Shown here piece after piece: positions 37,390 through 47,023 of a stretch of DNA of 64,000 nt. Location of the stretch: NCBI RefSeq assembly GCF_947488515.1, contig NZ_CANKZF010000001.1:2170001-2234000 (forward strand), written 5' to 3'. Position numbers and translations under genes: made by a program. Under the pieces are notes generated by a model that had not been told where the DNA came from, did no database searches, and worked only from the letters and a program-made list of their open reading frames with translations. Within the stretch, counting starts at the first letter, position 1, and the number at the start of each line of letters is the position of its first letter. Origin of the DNA: an uncultured Nocardioides sp. Lineage in GTDB: Bacteria > Actinomycetota > Actinomycetes > Propionibacteriales > Nocardioidaceae.

Positions 37390-39306
37390 ATGACTCTCGA
37401 AGCAGACCCGCCCGCCACACGTCTTTCGCGTGGCCAGGCACTGCGTCTCCCCCGGCACCCGGATCACTGCAGCGACCCCGCAGAACTGGCGGACTTGGTG
37501 CGACGGCTGCGGGCCTCACCCGATCAGCCGCTGCTCGCCGCCGACCTGTTCTCCGGCGCAGGGGGAATGAGTCTTGGACTGGAGCAGGCGGGGATGCGGG
37601 TGGTCTTCGGCGCCGACTTCAACGCCGACGCTCTTGCGACCCATGCCCATCACTTTGCGGGGATGTCCGTTGACTGGGACCTTGGTGACCCGGATCGGGT
37701 CGAACAAGTGGGTGCCATCCTTCGCTCGGCAAGGATCGACGTCCTTGCGGGCGGGCCCCCGTGCCAGCCGTTCTCCAAAGCCGGCCGTTCGAGGATGCGG
37801 TACCTCGTCCAGCATGGTGTCCGCGAGAGTCATGACAAGCGTCGCGACCTCTGGCAGTCCTACCTCGAGATCGTGCGGTTGGCACGCCCCCGCGCCGTCA
37901 TCATGGAGAACGTGCCCGACATGGCACTCGACCGTGAAATGTTCATTCTTCGCTCCATCGTGCGCCGATTGGAGGACTGGGGCTACTCAGTCCAAGAGCG
38001 TGTCGTCGACACGTACAGGTACGGAGTTCCACAGTTCCGTCAACGCCTCATCCTGGTCGCCGTGCTCGGGGGTCTCGACTTCACGTGGCCGGTGGAATCC
38101 ACGAAGAAGGTCACGCTAGGCAACGCGATTAGGGACCTCCCACCGGTCGACCCTAAGGATGGGTGGGCGTCCGATGCGAACGGCGCGGGGTGGCGCCGGT
38201 ACGCCGGGCCAAGAACCGAGTTCCAGCGCGAGATGCGGAGTCTCGTACCTGCTGGCCATTCTGACCGGATCTACGACCACGTCACGCGCCGAGTTCGCGA
38301 CGACGATGAGGCCGCGTTCGAACAACTCGACACGAAGACCCGTTACTCCGAACTTCCCGAGGAGCTCAAGCGCTACCGGGACGACATCTTCGACGACAAG
38401 TACAAGAGACTGGACGCCGATGACCTGTCTCGAACCATCACGGCCCATATCGCGAAGGACGGCTACTGGTACATCCACCCGGAGCAGAATCGGACCCTGA
38501 CGATCCGGGAAGCCGCCAGGATCCAGACCTTCCCTGACCACTTCCGATTCGCGGGCGCGCCAACCTCTGCGTTCCGTCAGATCGGGAACGCCGTGCCCCC
38601 CCGACTCGCGCGCGCGGTCGGGACAGCCGTGGCGACAGTCCTAGAACAGGGGGCTCCGGGCCTTGCCGTCACCACGTCGGACACCAAGGCGGCGCTGGCG
38701 AACTGGTTCCACTCCTCAACTGAGATCCGACCATGGCTTCGGTCCGGCTCGCGCTGGCTCGTGGTCTTGGGGGACACCGTGCTGGGTTCGGAGTCCCCAA
38801 CCGTGGTCAACGCCCTATGGCCATCCCTCTCAGCGTGGGGCTCCCCAAGCCGGATGCTGGACGACAGAGACCGGGTGGTGGAACTCGTCTCGTGGTTGAG
38901 CAAGCCGGAACTGGCGCCCCAACTCCTCGGGCTCGCCCAAGCGTTTATCGGGGATGAAGACGCGCTGAGTGACGACCGATTGACAGCTCTGGTTGCGGAA
39001 GGAGCACTCCGCCGAGGCACGGCCGAACTTGCCATGCTGGCCAACCCGGAGGGCGAGGAGCCTGTGATCGCGAATACTGGCGCCCTGCGGGTGGCGGGTC
39101 GCTACTTCCAGGGAACCGAGCGCTGGCTGAAGAATCGGAGCTCAGACGGTCGCATCGCAGTGAGTCGGCTTATCGGCTTCGACGAGGAGAGTACGAAGGC
39201 TCAGGTCGCGCTGATCGAGGTCGGGGCACATGTGTGCACACCGAAGGCTCCTGACTGTTCCGCATGTCCGCTAGCCGCTTGGTGCAAGTACCGTTCCGAG
39301 CGGTGA
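37390..39306 (+). CDS. C5-cytosine DNA methyltransferase fused to an endonuclease III-like Fe-S domain
   Basis: 638 residues. Residues 50-420 are a standard C5 methyltransferase: SAM motif DLFSGAGGMSLGLEQAG, catalytic Cys125 in GGPPCQPFSKAGRSRMRY, ENVP at 173, VPQFRQRLILVAV, and C-terminal RQIGNAVPPRLARAVGTAVA. Such enzymes usually end there. Here about 215 residues follow, ending with C616-X6-C623-X2-C626-X5-C632 (VCTPKAPDCSACPLAAWC), exactly the 4Fe-4S loop spacing of endonuclease III/MutY glycosylases; the part before it (NTGALRVAGRYFQG, SRLIGFDEESTKAQVALIEVGAHVC) resembles the HhH-GPD helices. Whether the glycosylase half is catalytic is unknown. TAGAAT lies 8 nt before ATG 37390. Confidence 0.93.
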   Translation: MTLEADPPATRLSRGQALRLPRHPDHCSDPAELADLVRRLRASPDQPLLAADLFSGAGGMSLGLEQAGMRVVFGADFNADALATHAHHFAGMSVDWDLGDPDRVEQVGAILRSARIDVLAGGPPCQPFSKAGRSRMRYLVQHGVRESHDKRRDLWQSYLEIVRLARPRAVIMENVPDMALDREMFILRSIVRRLEDWGYSVQERVVDTYRYGVPQFRQRLILVAVLGGLDFTWPVESTKKVTLGNAIRDLPPVDPKDGWASDANGAGWRRYAGPRTEFQREMRSLVPAGHSDRIYDHVTRRVRDDDEAAFEQLDTKTRYSELPEELKRYRDDIFDDKYKRLDADDLSRTITAHIAKDGYWYIHPEQNRTLTIREAARIQTFPDHFRFAGAPTSAFRQIGNAVPPRLARAVGTAVATVLEQGAPGLAVTTSDTKAALANWFHSSTEIRPWLRSGSRWLVVLGDTVLGSESPTVVNALWPSLSAWGSPSRMLDDRDRVVELVSWLSKPELAPQLLGLAQAFIGDEDALSDDRLTALVAEGALRRGTAELAMLANPEGEEPVIANTGALRVAGRYFQGTERWLKNRSSDGRIAVSRLIGFDEESTKAQVALIEVGAHVCTPKAPDCSACPLAAWCKYRSER

Positions 39307-39317
39307 GGGGCGAACCC

Positions 39318-40607
39318 TCAGAGTCCCAGCTGCTCCGCTAGGCCCGGATGACGACTTCGCATGAGGTCCAAGGCCGACCTGAAGTCCTCCAGGGACCGAT
39401 CTTCGATCAGCGCAGCCTTGAGCGCGATCCCGACGTCCCGCAATGCCGTGTCGGAGGCCTTGGCGGTCTTGTTGAAGGCATCCGACCTCCCAGTCGCGTT
39501 GGCCGACCGGCGGTAGGCGTCGTCGGCCAGTACACACAACTCATGCACGGGACGCTCCAGCATCTGCTTGACGACCGGAGGTAGCTCGACGTGCATCTTC
39601 GCGACGTTAATCTGAAACGCCTCGTCCAGGTCGGTGTCGAAGTCGACCGCAGCACGCGCCAGCTTTGTGTGCTCGTCGATGCCTCGCAGTCCCGACCAGC
39701 CCCCGTGCTGCACCAATCGATTCGCCCGGTAGATATAGAGCCCTTGCTGGCGGTTCCACTTCTGCGGACCCGACAGATGCTCGAACTGCTCCAGCGAGGA
39801 GAACCGGTCACGGGCCGGAAGCACGACTCCGCGGAACCGCACCTCGGAGCTGCCGCCGTCCACTTCGACCTCGAAGACCTGATCCGGAAGCACAGCGCGC
39901 GCCACCTCCTCGGGAGCGAAGGGGTCCCATGGCAACAACTTGGTGTCGTCGACGCACATGACGACCTCGCTGCGGCCGGCGACCTGGCCCGCGATAAAGC
40001 GGTGGAACACCATCGCGAGATGATCCGCGGTACGGCCCGAGAGCGAACGCAGACGCCGCCGCCCCCATCCCGTCTCCGCGTAGCGCTCTGGCAGGACTCG
40101 GTCCAGGTCCTCCCACACGACCACCGTTCCCGGTGACTCGCGCAGCAGGTCCTTGGCTCGCTCGATCGCGGGCGAGGACTCGTTCGCTGTGATGTCCCAA
40201 CTGTCGGTCCGGGCGATCCGGTTCAGATCGAGCGTCATGACGTTGAAACGCAACCGTGTCGGTGCGGTTCGCGTGACAACGGTGAGTCGACGACACTGCG
40301 AGAAGGATCCGGTCTTGAGGCCCAGCCCGAACCTCCCCAGCTCGTTCTTGCCATAGTCGCGCCGCGTCCCGAACCGCAGCGCTTCCACCAAGTCGCCCTC
40401 CGACATACCCGACCCGTCGTCGCTGATCAGCACGTAGGAGCCGTGGGGAACGAACTGGGTGTAGACATTGATGCGCGAGGCACCAGCAGCGATGGAGTTG
40501 TCGACGAGGTCGGCGACGGCGGTCATGAAGTCGTAACCGATGTCGCGCAGCGAGCCGGTCAGGCGCGCAGCGGACGGCGCTACCTCAATCGTCTTGGTTC
40601 CGGCCAC
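39318..40607 (-). CDS. GHKL ATPase of MORC/MutL type
   Basis: 429 residues. The Bergerat fold is clear: VADLVDNSIAAGA (residues 31-43), SDDGSGMSEGDLVEALRFG (62-80), and GKNELGRFGLGLKTGSFSQ (86-104). The C-terminal half holds LYIYRANRLVQHGGW and a helical region. Sequence and company (C5 methyltransferase, Vsr, Z1) fit the MORC/MutL-like ATPases in restriction systems described by Iyer and colleagues (2008). It runs against the flow: convergent with the methyltransferase (11 nt between stops) and divergent from Vsr (26 nt between starts). Confidence 0.9.
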   Translation of the reverse strand: MAGTKTIEVAPSAARLTGSLRDIGYDFMTAVADLVDNSIAAGASRINVYTQFVPHGSYVLISDDGSGMSEGDLVEALRFGTRRDYGKNELGRFGLGLKTGSFSQCRRLTVVTRTAPTRLRFNVMTLDLNRIARTDSWDITANESSPAIERAKDLLRESPGTVVVWEDLDRVLPERYAETGWGRRRLRSLSGRTADHLAMVFHRFIAGQVAGRSEVVMCVDDTKLLPWDPFAPEEVARAVLPDQVFEVEVDGGSSEVRFRGVVLPARDRFSSLEQFEHLSGPQKWNRQQGLYIYRANRLVQHGGWSGLRGIDEHTKLARAAVDFDTDLDEAFQINVAKMHVELPPVVKQMLERPVHELCVLADDAYRRSANATGRSDAFNKTAKASDTALRDVGIALKAALIEDRSLEDFRSALDLMRSRHPGLAEQLGL

Positions 40608-40633
40608 CAGATCAACCTCCTAGTGTTGAAAGC

Positions 40634-41176
40634 ATGCCAGGCGAGAAGCGATCGGTCCGGCGCGTCGAGGGTGTGTCGGACACAGGGTATTTGAATGCAC
40701 CGACAATCCCCTCACCGCCGGTGAGCGCCGCGGCTCGAAGCACAATGCTGGCGAACCGACGCCGCGATACCGGACCCGAACTGGCCATCCGCTCGCGTCT
40801 GCACCGAGCCGGCCTCCGGTACAGGGTCGACCGGTCCCTCCCCTTCGACCGTCGACGCAGGGCGGACCTTGCCTTCACGCGCGTGGGACTCTACGTCTTC
40901 ATCGACGGCTGCTTCTGGCACGGTTGCCCTGAGCATTTCACCATCCCGAAGACACGGACAGACTTCTGGGTGGGGAAGATCGAGGGAAACCGGCGCCGGG
41001 ATCGGGACACGGACGAACGATTACGGCAACTCGATCTGGTGTCGCTGCGAGTATGGGAGCACATGGATCCGGACACGGCGACTGCAGTCATACTCATGGA
41101 GTACCGCCGGCTCGCGGCCTCATTGCGGGGCGACAATGATGGAGCCCGCGGAGCCCACGCCATCGATACTGCGTGA
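40634..41176 (+). CDS. vsr: Very short patch repair endonuclease (Vsr)
   Basis: 180 residues. Nicks at T:G mismatches produced by deamination of 5-methylcytosine. Family motifs: RRRDTGPELAIRSRLHRAGLRYRVD, ADLAFTRVGLYVFIDGCFWHGCPEHF, PKTRTDFWVGKIEGNRRRDRDTDERLR and RVWEHMD. The first 37 residues are an extra, Pro/Ser-rich N-terminus; ATG 40745 (MLANRRRDTGPEL) is an alternative start. Together with the methyltransferase it protects against mutation at the methylated site. Confidence 0.94.
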   Translation: MPGEKRSVRRVEGVSDTGYLNAPTIPSPPVSAAARSTMLANRRRDTGPELAIRSRLHRAGLRYRVDRSLPFDRRRRADLAFTRVGLYVFIDGCFWHGCPEHFTIPKTRTDFWVGKIEGNRRRDRDTDERLRQLDLVSLRVWEHMDPDTATAVILMEYRRLAASLRGDNDGARGAHAIDTA

Positions 41177-41283
41177 GCGGCACGCGGGGGTGTCGGCACT
41201 TCCTGAGGCCGGCTACTGGCGACCAGAGAGATTCAGGCCACCAGCGCAGGAACGTCAAGTAGCGTTCCGGCCGGAGGTAAAAC

Positions 41284-43953
41284 GTGATCGACAGTCAAGC
41301 AGTGTCCCAGGTCCGGCAGATCGTCATCGCCCAGATGGTGCGACTTCGCCAAGGCCTTGATGAGGCACTGGACTCTTTGCGCCCCGTGCTGCGAGACGAA
41401 GCACTTTTAGACGCGGTCGCCGACGAGATCCGCCGCGACATCGCTGAGAACGACCTGCTCGATTCGCCAACTGGAGTCGTCGACCGAACGCTCGTGGCGA
41501 ACGTCCAGATGGCCCCGTGGTACTCGGGACCCGAAGCGGGAGACCACCACTGGGAAGGGCTCAAGTCTCGACTTCTGGCCAGCCGGATGGCAGCAGCTGT
41601 GCCCGAGATCGACCGGGCCTCAGACAAGGTGGTCGCGCAGTTGGCCAACCCGAGCGTCCACGGACTCAAGAAGCTCGGCCTGGTACTCGGGTACGTCCAG
41701 TCGGGAAAGACCGCCAACTTCACTGCCGTGATGTCGAAGGCGGCCGATCGTGGCTACGGACTCCTGATCGTCCTCTCGGGGATCCACAACAATCTTCGCG
41801 AGCAGACGCAGGTCCGCATAGGCAAAGACCTCGATTTCGCCGCCGGCGGCGTCGTCGGGTTGACCACACCGACTGCTGACTTCGTCAACAGCGAAACCCA
41901 CCGCGGAGCGTCTCTGCTCGGACGCGAGAAGCCAGTCGTGATCGTCATCAAGAAGAACCCCTCACGGCTTGAAAGCCTCCGGGATTGGCTCAAAGAGACC
42001 CCGTCCGACATCTTGCGCAGAACACCAGTCCTCCTTCTCGATGACGAGGCCGACCAAGCTACGCCGAACAGCGCGACCGGTCGCCAGGCTCGCAGCACGA
42101 TCAACGGGCTGGTTCGCGAGATCTGGGAATTGGTCCAGAGCGGAACGTATGTCGGCTACACGGCAACACCGTTCGCGAACATCTTCATGGAGCCCGGTAG
42201 TTCGGATCTGTATCCCTCGAACTTCATCATCAACCTTCCTCGCCCCCCGGAGTACTTCGGCGCTGAGCGCCTTTTCGGCAGGGAGCCTCTCTCGGACACC
42301 GACGAACCTGATCCCGGTCTGGACATGGTTCGCGAGATCACCGACGACGAGGCAGCGGGACTCCGACCACCCAGCGGCGCCGAGGCCCGAGCGGCGTTCG
42401 TCCCGCCGCTGCCCGATTCCCTGCGTCGGGCTGTCGAATGGTTCGTCGTCGCTTCAGCTATCAGGAGGGCTCGGGGGCACGACGACCACAGCTCGATGCT
42501 GATCCACACCACGCACTACTCAGACCCTCACTTCGCGATGCAGCGCAGGGTGCAGGACCTTCGAGACGAGATCAAGACGGCGTGGCAGAGCGGCGATCAC
42601 ACCGTCTTGACCAGGACGTTCGAAAAGGAGAACGCACGAGCGGCCTCTTGCGCAACCGAGCGCATGCCGTCGTGGGATGAAGTCGCCAAGCACATCGGCG
42701 CAATCTTGGCCGACGCTCGTGTGATCGTTGACAACGGGATGTCCACCGACCGGCTCGACTACGACCGCAAGGATGCCTCAGGGAAACCGCTGCGCGAAGT
42801 AGTGATCGCAGTCGGCGGCGGAACACTGTCGCGGGGCCTCACCCTCGAGGGCCTAATGGTCTCCTACTTCACACGAACGTCGAACACCTACGACACGCTC
42901 CTCCAGATGGGTCGCTGGTTCGGCTACCGGCCCGGCTATGAGGACCTTCCCCGAATCTGGCTTCAGCCGTCCTTGGCTGACGACTACCGGTTCCTCGCGC
43001 TGGTCGAGGCCGAGATCCGGGGCGAGATCTCTGACATGGAGCTTCAGCGGCTGACCCCGAGCCAAGTCGGCCTCAGGGTGCGTGAGCATCCCGGACGGCT
43101 CGCCATCGTTGCGCGCAACAAAATGGGTGCAGCCAATCTGGTACGGATCACGTACGCGGGCGAACGTATGCAGACGTTCATCTTCGACCGCGACACGAAC
43201 GTCGCTAGAGCGAACATCCAATCCGCGCGCGACTTCATATCGCGCTGCATCTCCGAGTCCAGCGTCGTTCCCTCGGAGGCACCGCCGCGCTGGCGCTTCG
43301 CGCAGATCTCGGCCGACAGCGTCTGCCATCTACTCGAGCAGTACCGGTTCCACCCGGACCAGACCGCTATGCGCTCAGAGTTCATGACGGGTTGGATCCG
43401 CGAGGCAGCACCCAACAGCCGCTGGAACGTCACCGTCATCAGTACGTCGCGGCCCGCGCGTGATGCCGACGGAAAAATCGTGGATCTCGGATCCCTAGAC
43501 CTCGGGTTCGGCCCAGTCCCTGCAGTGAACCGTGCCGCACTCAAAGACTCCTCGGCTGGGACCGCCAACATCAAGGCCCTCCTGAACCACGAAGACTGGT
43601 TCGCGGACCTCGATCTACAGGTCGTCCGCAGTCTCACGCCGCAACAACGGTCCCAACCCCGGGACGTGCGCCGCCGTCACGCCGACGGGGCAGGTCAGAT
43701 CATCGTCTACGTCGTCAGCAAGGACTCGCTGCCGCAGACCGAGGGATCGCGGCGCGCGCGTACGCCCATGGCCACCGACGAGCACCTGGTGGGACTGGGG
43801 ATCATCTTCCCAAGCAGCGCGAACGAACCCCACACAGACGGCAGCTACTACGGTGTCACACCGGACTGGCAGCCCGAGCTGGATCCGTCCGGCGACGAAG
43901 TGCCCGATGACACCGAGGGCGACGCCCTGCTTCCTGAAGAGGTTGCGCCGTGA
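41284..43953 (+). CDS. Z1 domain P-loop NTPase
   Basis: 889 residues from GTG 41284 with a strong GGAGGT site. N-terminal helical region, then Walker A GYVQSGKT (136-143) in the Z1 context LGLVLGYVQSGKTANF, Walker B VLLLDDEAD (249-257), and GYTATPFANIFMEPG. A C-terminal helicase-like half contains GGGTLSRGLTLEGLMVSYFTRTSNTYDTLLQMGRWFGYRPGYEDLPRIW with the arginine-finger region. Z1 proteins belong to superfamily II-like ATPases linked to restriction; it probably drives DNA remodelling for the nuclease encoded next. Confidence 0.93.
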   Translation: MIDSQAVSQVRQIVIAQMVRLRQGLDEALDSLRPVLRDEALLDAVADEIRRDIAENDLLDSPTGVVDRTLVANVQMAPWYSGPEAGDHHWEGLKSRLLASRMAAAVPEIDRASDKVVAQLANPSVHGLKKLGLVLGYVQSGKTANFTAVMSKAADRGYGLLIVLSGIHNNLREQTQVRIGKDLDFAAGGVVGLTTPTADFVNSETHRGASLLGREKPVVIVIKKNPSRLESLRDWLKETPSDILRRTPVLLLDDEADQATPNSATGRQARSTINGLVREIWELVQSGTYVGYTATPFANIFMEPGSSDLYPSNFIINLPRPPEYFGAERLFGREPLSDTDEPDPGLDMVREITDDEAAGLRPPSGAEARAAFVPPLPDSLRRAVEWFVVASAIRRARGHDDHSSMLIHTTHYSDPHFAMQRRVQDLRDEIKTAWQSGDHTVLTRTFEKENARAASCATERMPSWDEVAKHIGAILADARVIVDNGMSTDRLDYDRKDASGKPLREVVIAVGGGTLSRGLTLEGLMVSYFTRTSNTYDTLLQMGRWFGYRPGYEDLPRIWLQPSLADDYRFLALVEAEIRGEISDMELQRLTPSQVGLRVREHPGRLAIVARNKMGAANLVRITYAGERMQTFIFDRDTNVARANIQSARDFISRCISESSVVPSEAPPRWRFAQISADSVCHLLEQYRFHPDQTAMRSEFMTGWIREAAPNSRWNVTVISTSRPARDADGKIVDLGSLDLGFGPVPAVNRAALKDSSAGTANIKALLNHEDWFADLDLQVVRSLTPQQRSQPRDVRRRHADGAGQIIVYVVSKDSLPQTEGSRRARTPMATDEHLVGLGIIFPSSANEPHTDGSYYGVTPDWQPELDPSGDEVPDDTEGDALLPEEVAP

Positions 43954-44933
43954 CCGGGTCCGTGTCGGAGCAGTTCGCGTTGCTCCTCGGAGACAACCGG
44001 CCCACTGAAGCCCGAGTCCTCACCAGACCGACCGGCGCATCCACCGCCCTGGGGCCCGTCCTACTCGGGATCGACGATGAGGGTCTCCGGCACCTGCTCG
44101 TACCGATCCCGGACGGTGAGCAGCCGAAGGACCGTGTGAGCAGAGGGATAGACTTGGGCCACCGCGATCTGTTCCTACACGGCGTGCAGGTTCGCTTCGC
44201 CGACCTCAGTTGCACCATCGGCCGTCTGACCGGACCATTCGACAAGTTGGTCGAAGACATCGTTGGCCGTCTGGAACGGGACCCCGCCGCCGGTCTGAAC
44301 GCTGTGATCGCAGCGCTGGACGATTGGCGCGCGCTGCTGCGGCAGGCGATCAACGGGTTGTCCCGAGAGGAGATCGTCGGTCTGATCGGCGAACTTGAGG
44401 TGATGGCAAAGCTTGCCGCGACCAATCCATCCGAGGCGGTTCTGGGATGGACCGGACCCTCCGGCGCAGTTCACGACTTCAGCAGGAACGGGTACGACAT
44501 CGAGGTGAAGTCGACCGCCGCCGTCAACGCGAATGCAGTGCGGATATCCAACCTCGACCAGTTGGACCCGACACTCTCAACAGACCTGCACCTCGCTGTG
44601 GTGCACCTGGCGGCCAGCACGGATGCACCCGACATCGAGACGAGGATTGAAGAGCTCCTCGCGATGGGCGTCCCTGCGGATGCTCTTGAGACCCGACTGG
44701 GGCACGCAGGTTACTACCGGGGTATGGAGCTCTCGGTGCCCTCGAAGTACGCGCTACGGGGAATCCGTTGGTGGAACGTCGACGGCGACTTTCCTGGGCT
44801 CCGCGCGAGCGACATCGACATCTCACGCTTGGTCGGCATCGACGGCATCTCTTACGACCTACTGCTCGGAGTGTTGCCCACGGCACTGTCGCCCGACGCC
44901 GCGGCACAGCTGGCGCACGATTGGGCCACATGA
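43950..44933 (+). CDS. PD-(D/E)XK motif protein (DUF4420 type)
   Basis: 327 residues from GTG 43950, overlapping the Z1 stop by 4 nt. The catalytic core is IGELEVMAKLAATNPSEAVLGW, then HDFSRNGYDIEVKSTAA: a helix glutamate, Asp, and the ExK strand EVK. This pattern and its place after Z1 define the DUF4420 nuclease family. The likely restriction nuclease of the locus. Confidence 0.88.
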   Translation: MTGSVSEQFALLLGDNRPTEARVLTRPTGASTALGPVLLGIDDEGLRHLLVPIPDGEQPKDRVSRGIDLGHRDLFLHGVQVRFADLSCTIGRLTGPFDKLVEDIVGRLERDPAAGLNAVIAALDDWRALLRQAINGLSREEIVGLIGELEVMAKLAATNPSEAVLGWTGPSGAVHDFSRNGYDIEVKSTAAVNANAVRISNLDQLDPTLSTDLHLAVVHLAASTDAPDIETRIEELLAMGVPADALETRLGHAGYYRGMELSVPSKYALRGIRWWNVDGDFPGLRASDIDISRLVGIDGISYDLLLGVLPTALSPDAAAQLAHDWAT

Positions 44934-47023
44934 ACGACAACGACGTACAGAAGTTGCTAGACGCGCTCGGGCCGGTCAGGCGGCACCATCCTCCGGGAGA
45001 CGTCACTCCCACTTCGGTGCTGGCCGCCCACCTCCGTGCCGCCGGCGTCGAGCCTGCAGGGCGCGCTTGGGAACGCGCCGCGGCTGAGTTCCGCTCCTCG
45101 GGCGACTTTGCACGCGCCGTCACCGCCGCTCAGACCGATCACGTGACACCTACAGGTCGGAACGACCGGGAAATGGCACCGCCACCGAAGCGTATGACGC
45201 GGGCCACGGATCTGATCGGTGCGCGTACCATGCGAGGACCGATGGACTGGTTCCCTCAGAGGTTCGAACCTGGTGCCATTCAAGGAGCAGGCGCGAAGAA
45301 GCTCCTAGGCACCCCCCATGTCTCGACCGAGGAACTCCTCGTCCGCGAGACCGCGCAGAACAGTTGGGATGCCCGGACAGGCGACCGGCCCGTCGAGTTC
45401 ATCCTCAATATCCGCGAGTTGACCTCCGAGACGGTCCAGACGCTCGCGAGGTCGGTCTTCACCGGCCCCGCCTCCGGCACTCAGATCCGCAGGGCTCTGA
45501 GCGACAACGAAGTCTGGGCCGTGGAAATCTCAGACCGCGGCACGGTGGGTTTGGGTGGACCCGTCCGCAACGACCGCGCTATCCCCGAGCACTCGGTCAC
45601 CCACTTCATCGATCTCATCTTCAACATCGGCGCGACCAAGGGCGACCCGACGTCGGGTGGAACCTACGGGTTCGGCAAGTCGATCGCGTACATGGTCAGC
45701 AAAGTCGGCGCGATAGTGGTGTGGTCGCGATGCGCCACCGACCGCGGCCCAGAGGACCGACTCATCGCATCCGCGATCGGCGACGTCTTCGAGTTGGACG
45801 GCTATCGATATACCGGTCGGCACTGGTGGGGTCGAACCGTTGAAGGTCGCCCCGAACCGATCGTTGGCCCCGCCGCGCGGGACCTGGGGCGCGAGCTGTT
45901 CGCCAAGCCTTTCGGTGACGACGAACTCGGCACCAGCATCCTGATCCTCGCTCCCGAGTTCGGCGCGCCGGGCCCGGAAGACGATGCAGACGTGCTGACG
46001 GAAGCGGTGCTTTGGAACCTGTGGCCGAAGCTGCTTCCCGACGCGACAGGGATGCATCCGATGGACATACGGGTCCAGCTCAACGGAGTCGACTATCCGA
46101 TCCCAGACCCGTCGAGCCATCCGGTGCTGTCGGGTCCGGTCAGCTGCTTGAGCGCGGTACGTGCCGTCCAGTCCGGAGCCACTCCACCACCCTCGCTGTT
46201 CGCTGTCGATGTCGTGGAGATCAAGCGCTACAACGAAGTGCTCGGACATCTGGCATTGACCAAGTACCCCAGCGCCAGCGGAGGTCCTTCGGGTCAGATG
46301 CCGAGTCGAGCGATAACGCTGATGCGGAACGGCGCCGAACTGGTCGTGCGTCGGATCGAACGCGCTCCACTAGCCGAACCCGGCTTCCAGTGGGCGGGCG
46401 TCTTCAAGCCCGTGGCCACCCTCGACCCGACGTTCGCGAGCTCCGAGCCTCCTGCCCACGATGACTGGTCCCCAGCCTCCCTGCACGACAAGATCCAGCG
46501 CAGCCAAGTCAAACTGGCCGTCCAGAAGATCCAAGAAGCGGCGGACAGGTTCATCGAGCCGTACATGGTGACCCGGCCTGCGGAGTCATCCACATCCGCG
46601 GCAGGGGTCGGCGACATGCTCGCCGGCCTCATGGCCGGATCCGCCGGTTCCGCACCGTCCCGGGCCGCCGCTCCGCGAACGGGAGGAGGTAACCGAAGCA
46701 CCAAGGCTGCGGTCCGGTTGGGTGACCCGAGTTGGTCCGACTCCCCCGTTCCCGGATGGACGCGAACGACCGTGCCGGTCCACGTTGTCGGCGGGCCTCC
46801 TGCCGGCTCCCGCGTGAAGGTCGAAATCGGGATCGGCACCGACGGCGGCACCGAGCGCGCAAGCGGCAATGAGTTCCTCCGCAGCGGGGGGTGGAACGGA
46901 TCCGGTGACACCTCCGCAGCCCTCATCGCCCCCGGAACTGCAGTCGATTTCTGGTTCGAGTCGAGCGACGACATCGCCGTCGATGTGACGACCCGAATCC
47001 TCAACGAGGAAGACGATGAGTAA
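44930..47023 (+). CDS. Second GHKL-type ATPase of the restriction locus
   Basis: 697 residues from ATG 44930 (ATGA overlap with the upstream gene; longer frames read antisense-like sequence and are dropped). Helical N-terminus (VQKLLDALGPVRRHHPPGDVT), then Bergerat boxes STEELLVRETAQNSWDAR, WAVEISDRGTVGLGGP and GGTYGFGKSIAYMVSKVG. A C-terminal domain (about 560-697) is Gly/Ser-linked and beta-rich (VPVHVVGGPPAGSRVKVEIGIG). It is larger and unlike the first GHKL protein, so the locus holds two different ATPases of this class. Confidence 0.85.
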   Translation: MNDNDVQKLLDALGPVRRHHPPGDVTPTSVLAAHLRAAGVEPAGRAWERAAAEFRSSGDFARAVTAAQTDHVTPTGRNDREMAPPPKRMTRATDLIGARTMRGPMDWFPQRFEPGAIQGAGAKKLLGTPHVSTEELLVRETAQNSWDARTGDRPVEFILNIRELTSETVQTLARSVFTGPASGTQIRRALSDNEVWAVEISDRGTVGLGGPVRNDRAIPEHSVTHFIDLIFNIGATKGDPTSGGTYGFGKSIAYMVSKVGAIVVWSRCATDRGPEDRLIASAIGDVFELDGYRYTGRHWWGRTVEGRPEPIVGPAARDLGRELFAKPFGDDELGTSILILAPEFGAPGPEDDADVLTEAVLWNLWPKLLPDATGMHPMDIRVQLNGVDYPIPDPSSHPVLSGPVSCLSAVRAVQSGATPPPSLFAVDVVEIKRYNEVLGHLALTKYPSASGGPSGQMPSRAITLMRNGAELVVRRIERAPLAEPGFQWAGVFKPVATLDPTFASSEPPAHDDWSPASLHDKIQRSQVKLAVQKIQEAADRFIEPYMVTRPAESSTSAAGVGDMLAGLMAGSAGSAPSRAAAPRTGGGNRSTKAAVRLGDPSWSDSPVPGWTRTTVPVHVVGGPPAGSRVKVEIGIGTDGGTERASGNEFLRSGGWNGSGDTSAALIAPGTAVDFWFESSDDIAVDVTTRILNEEDDE

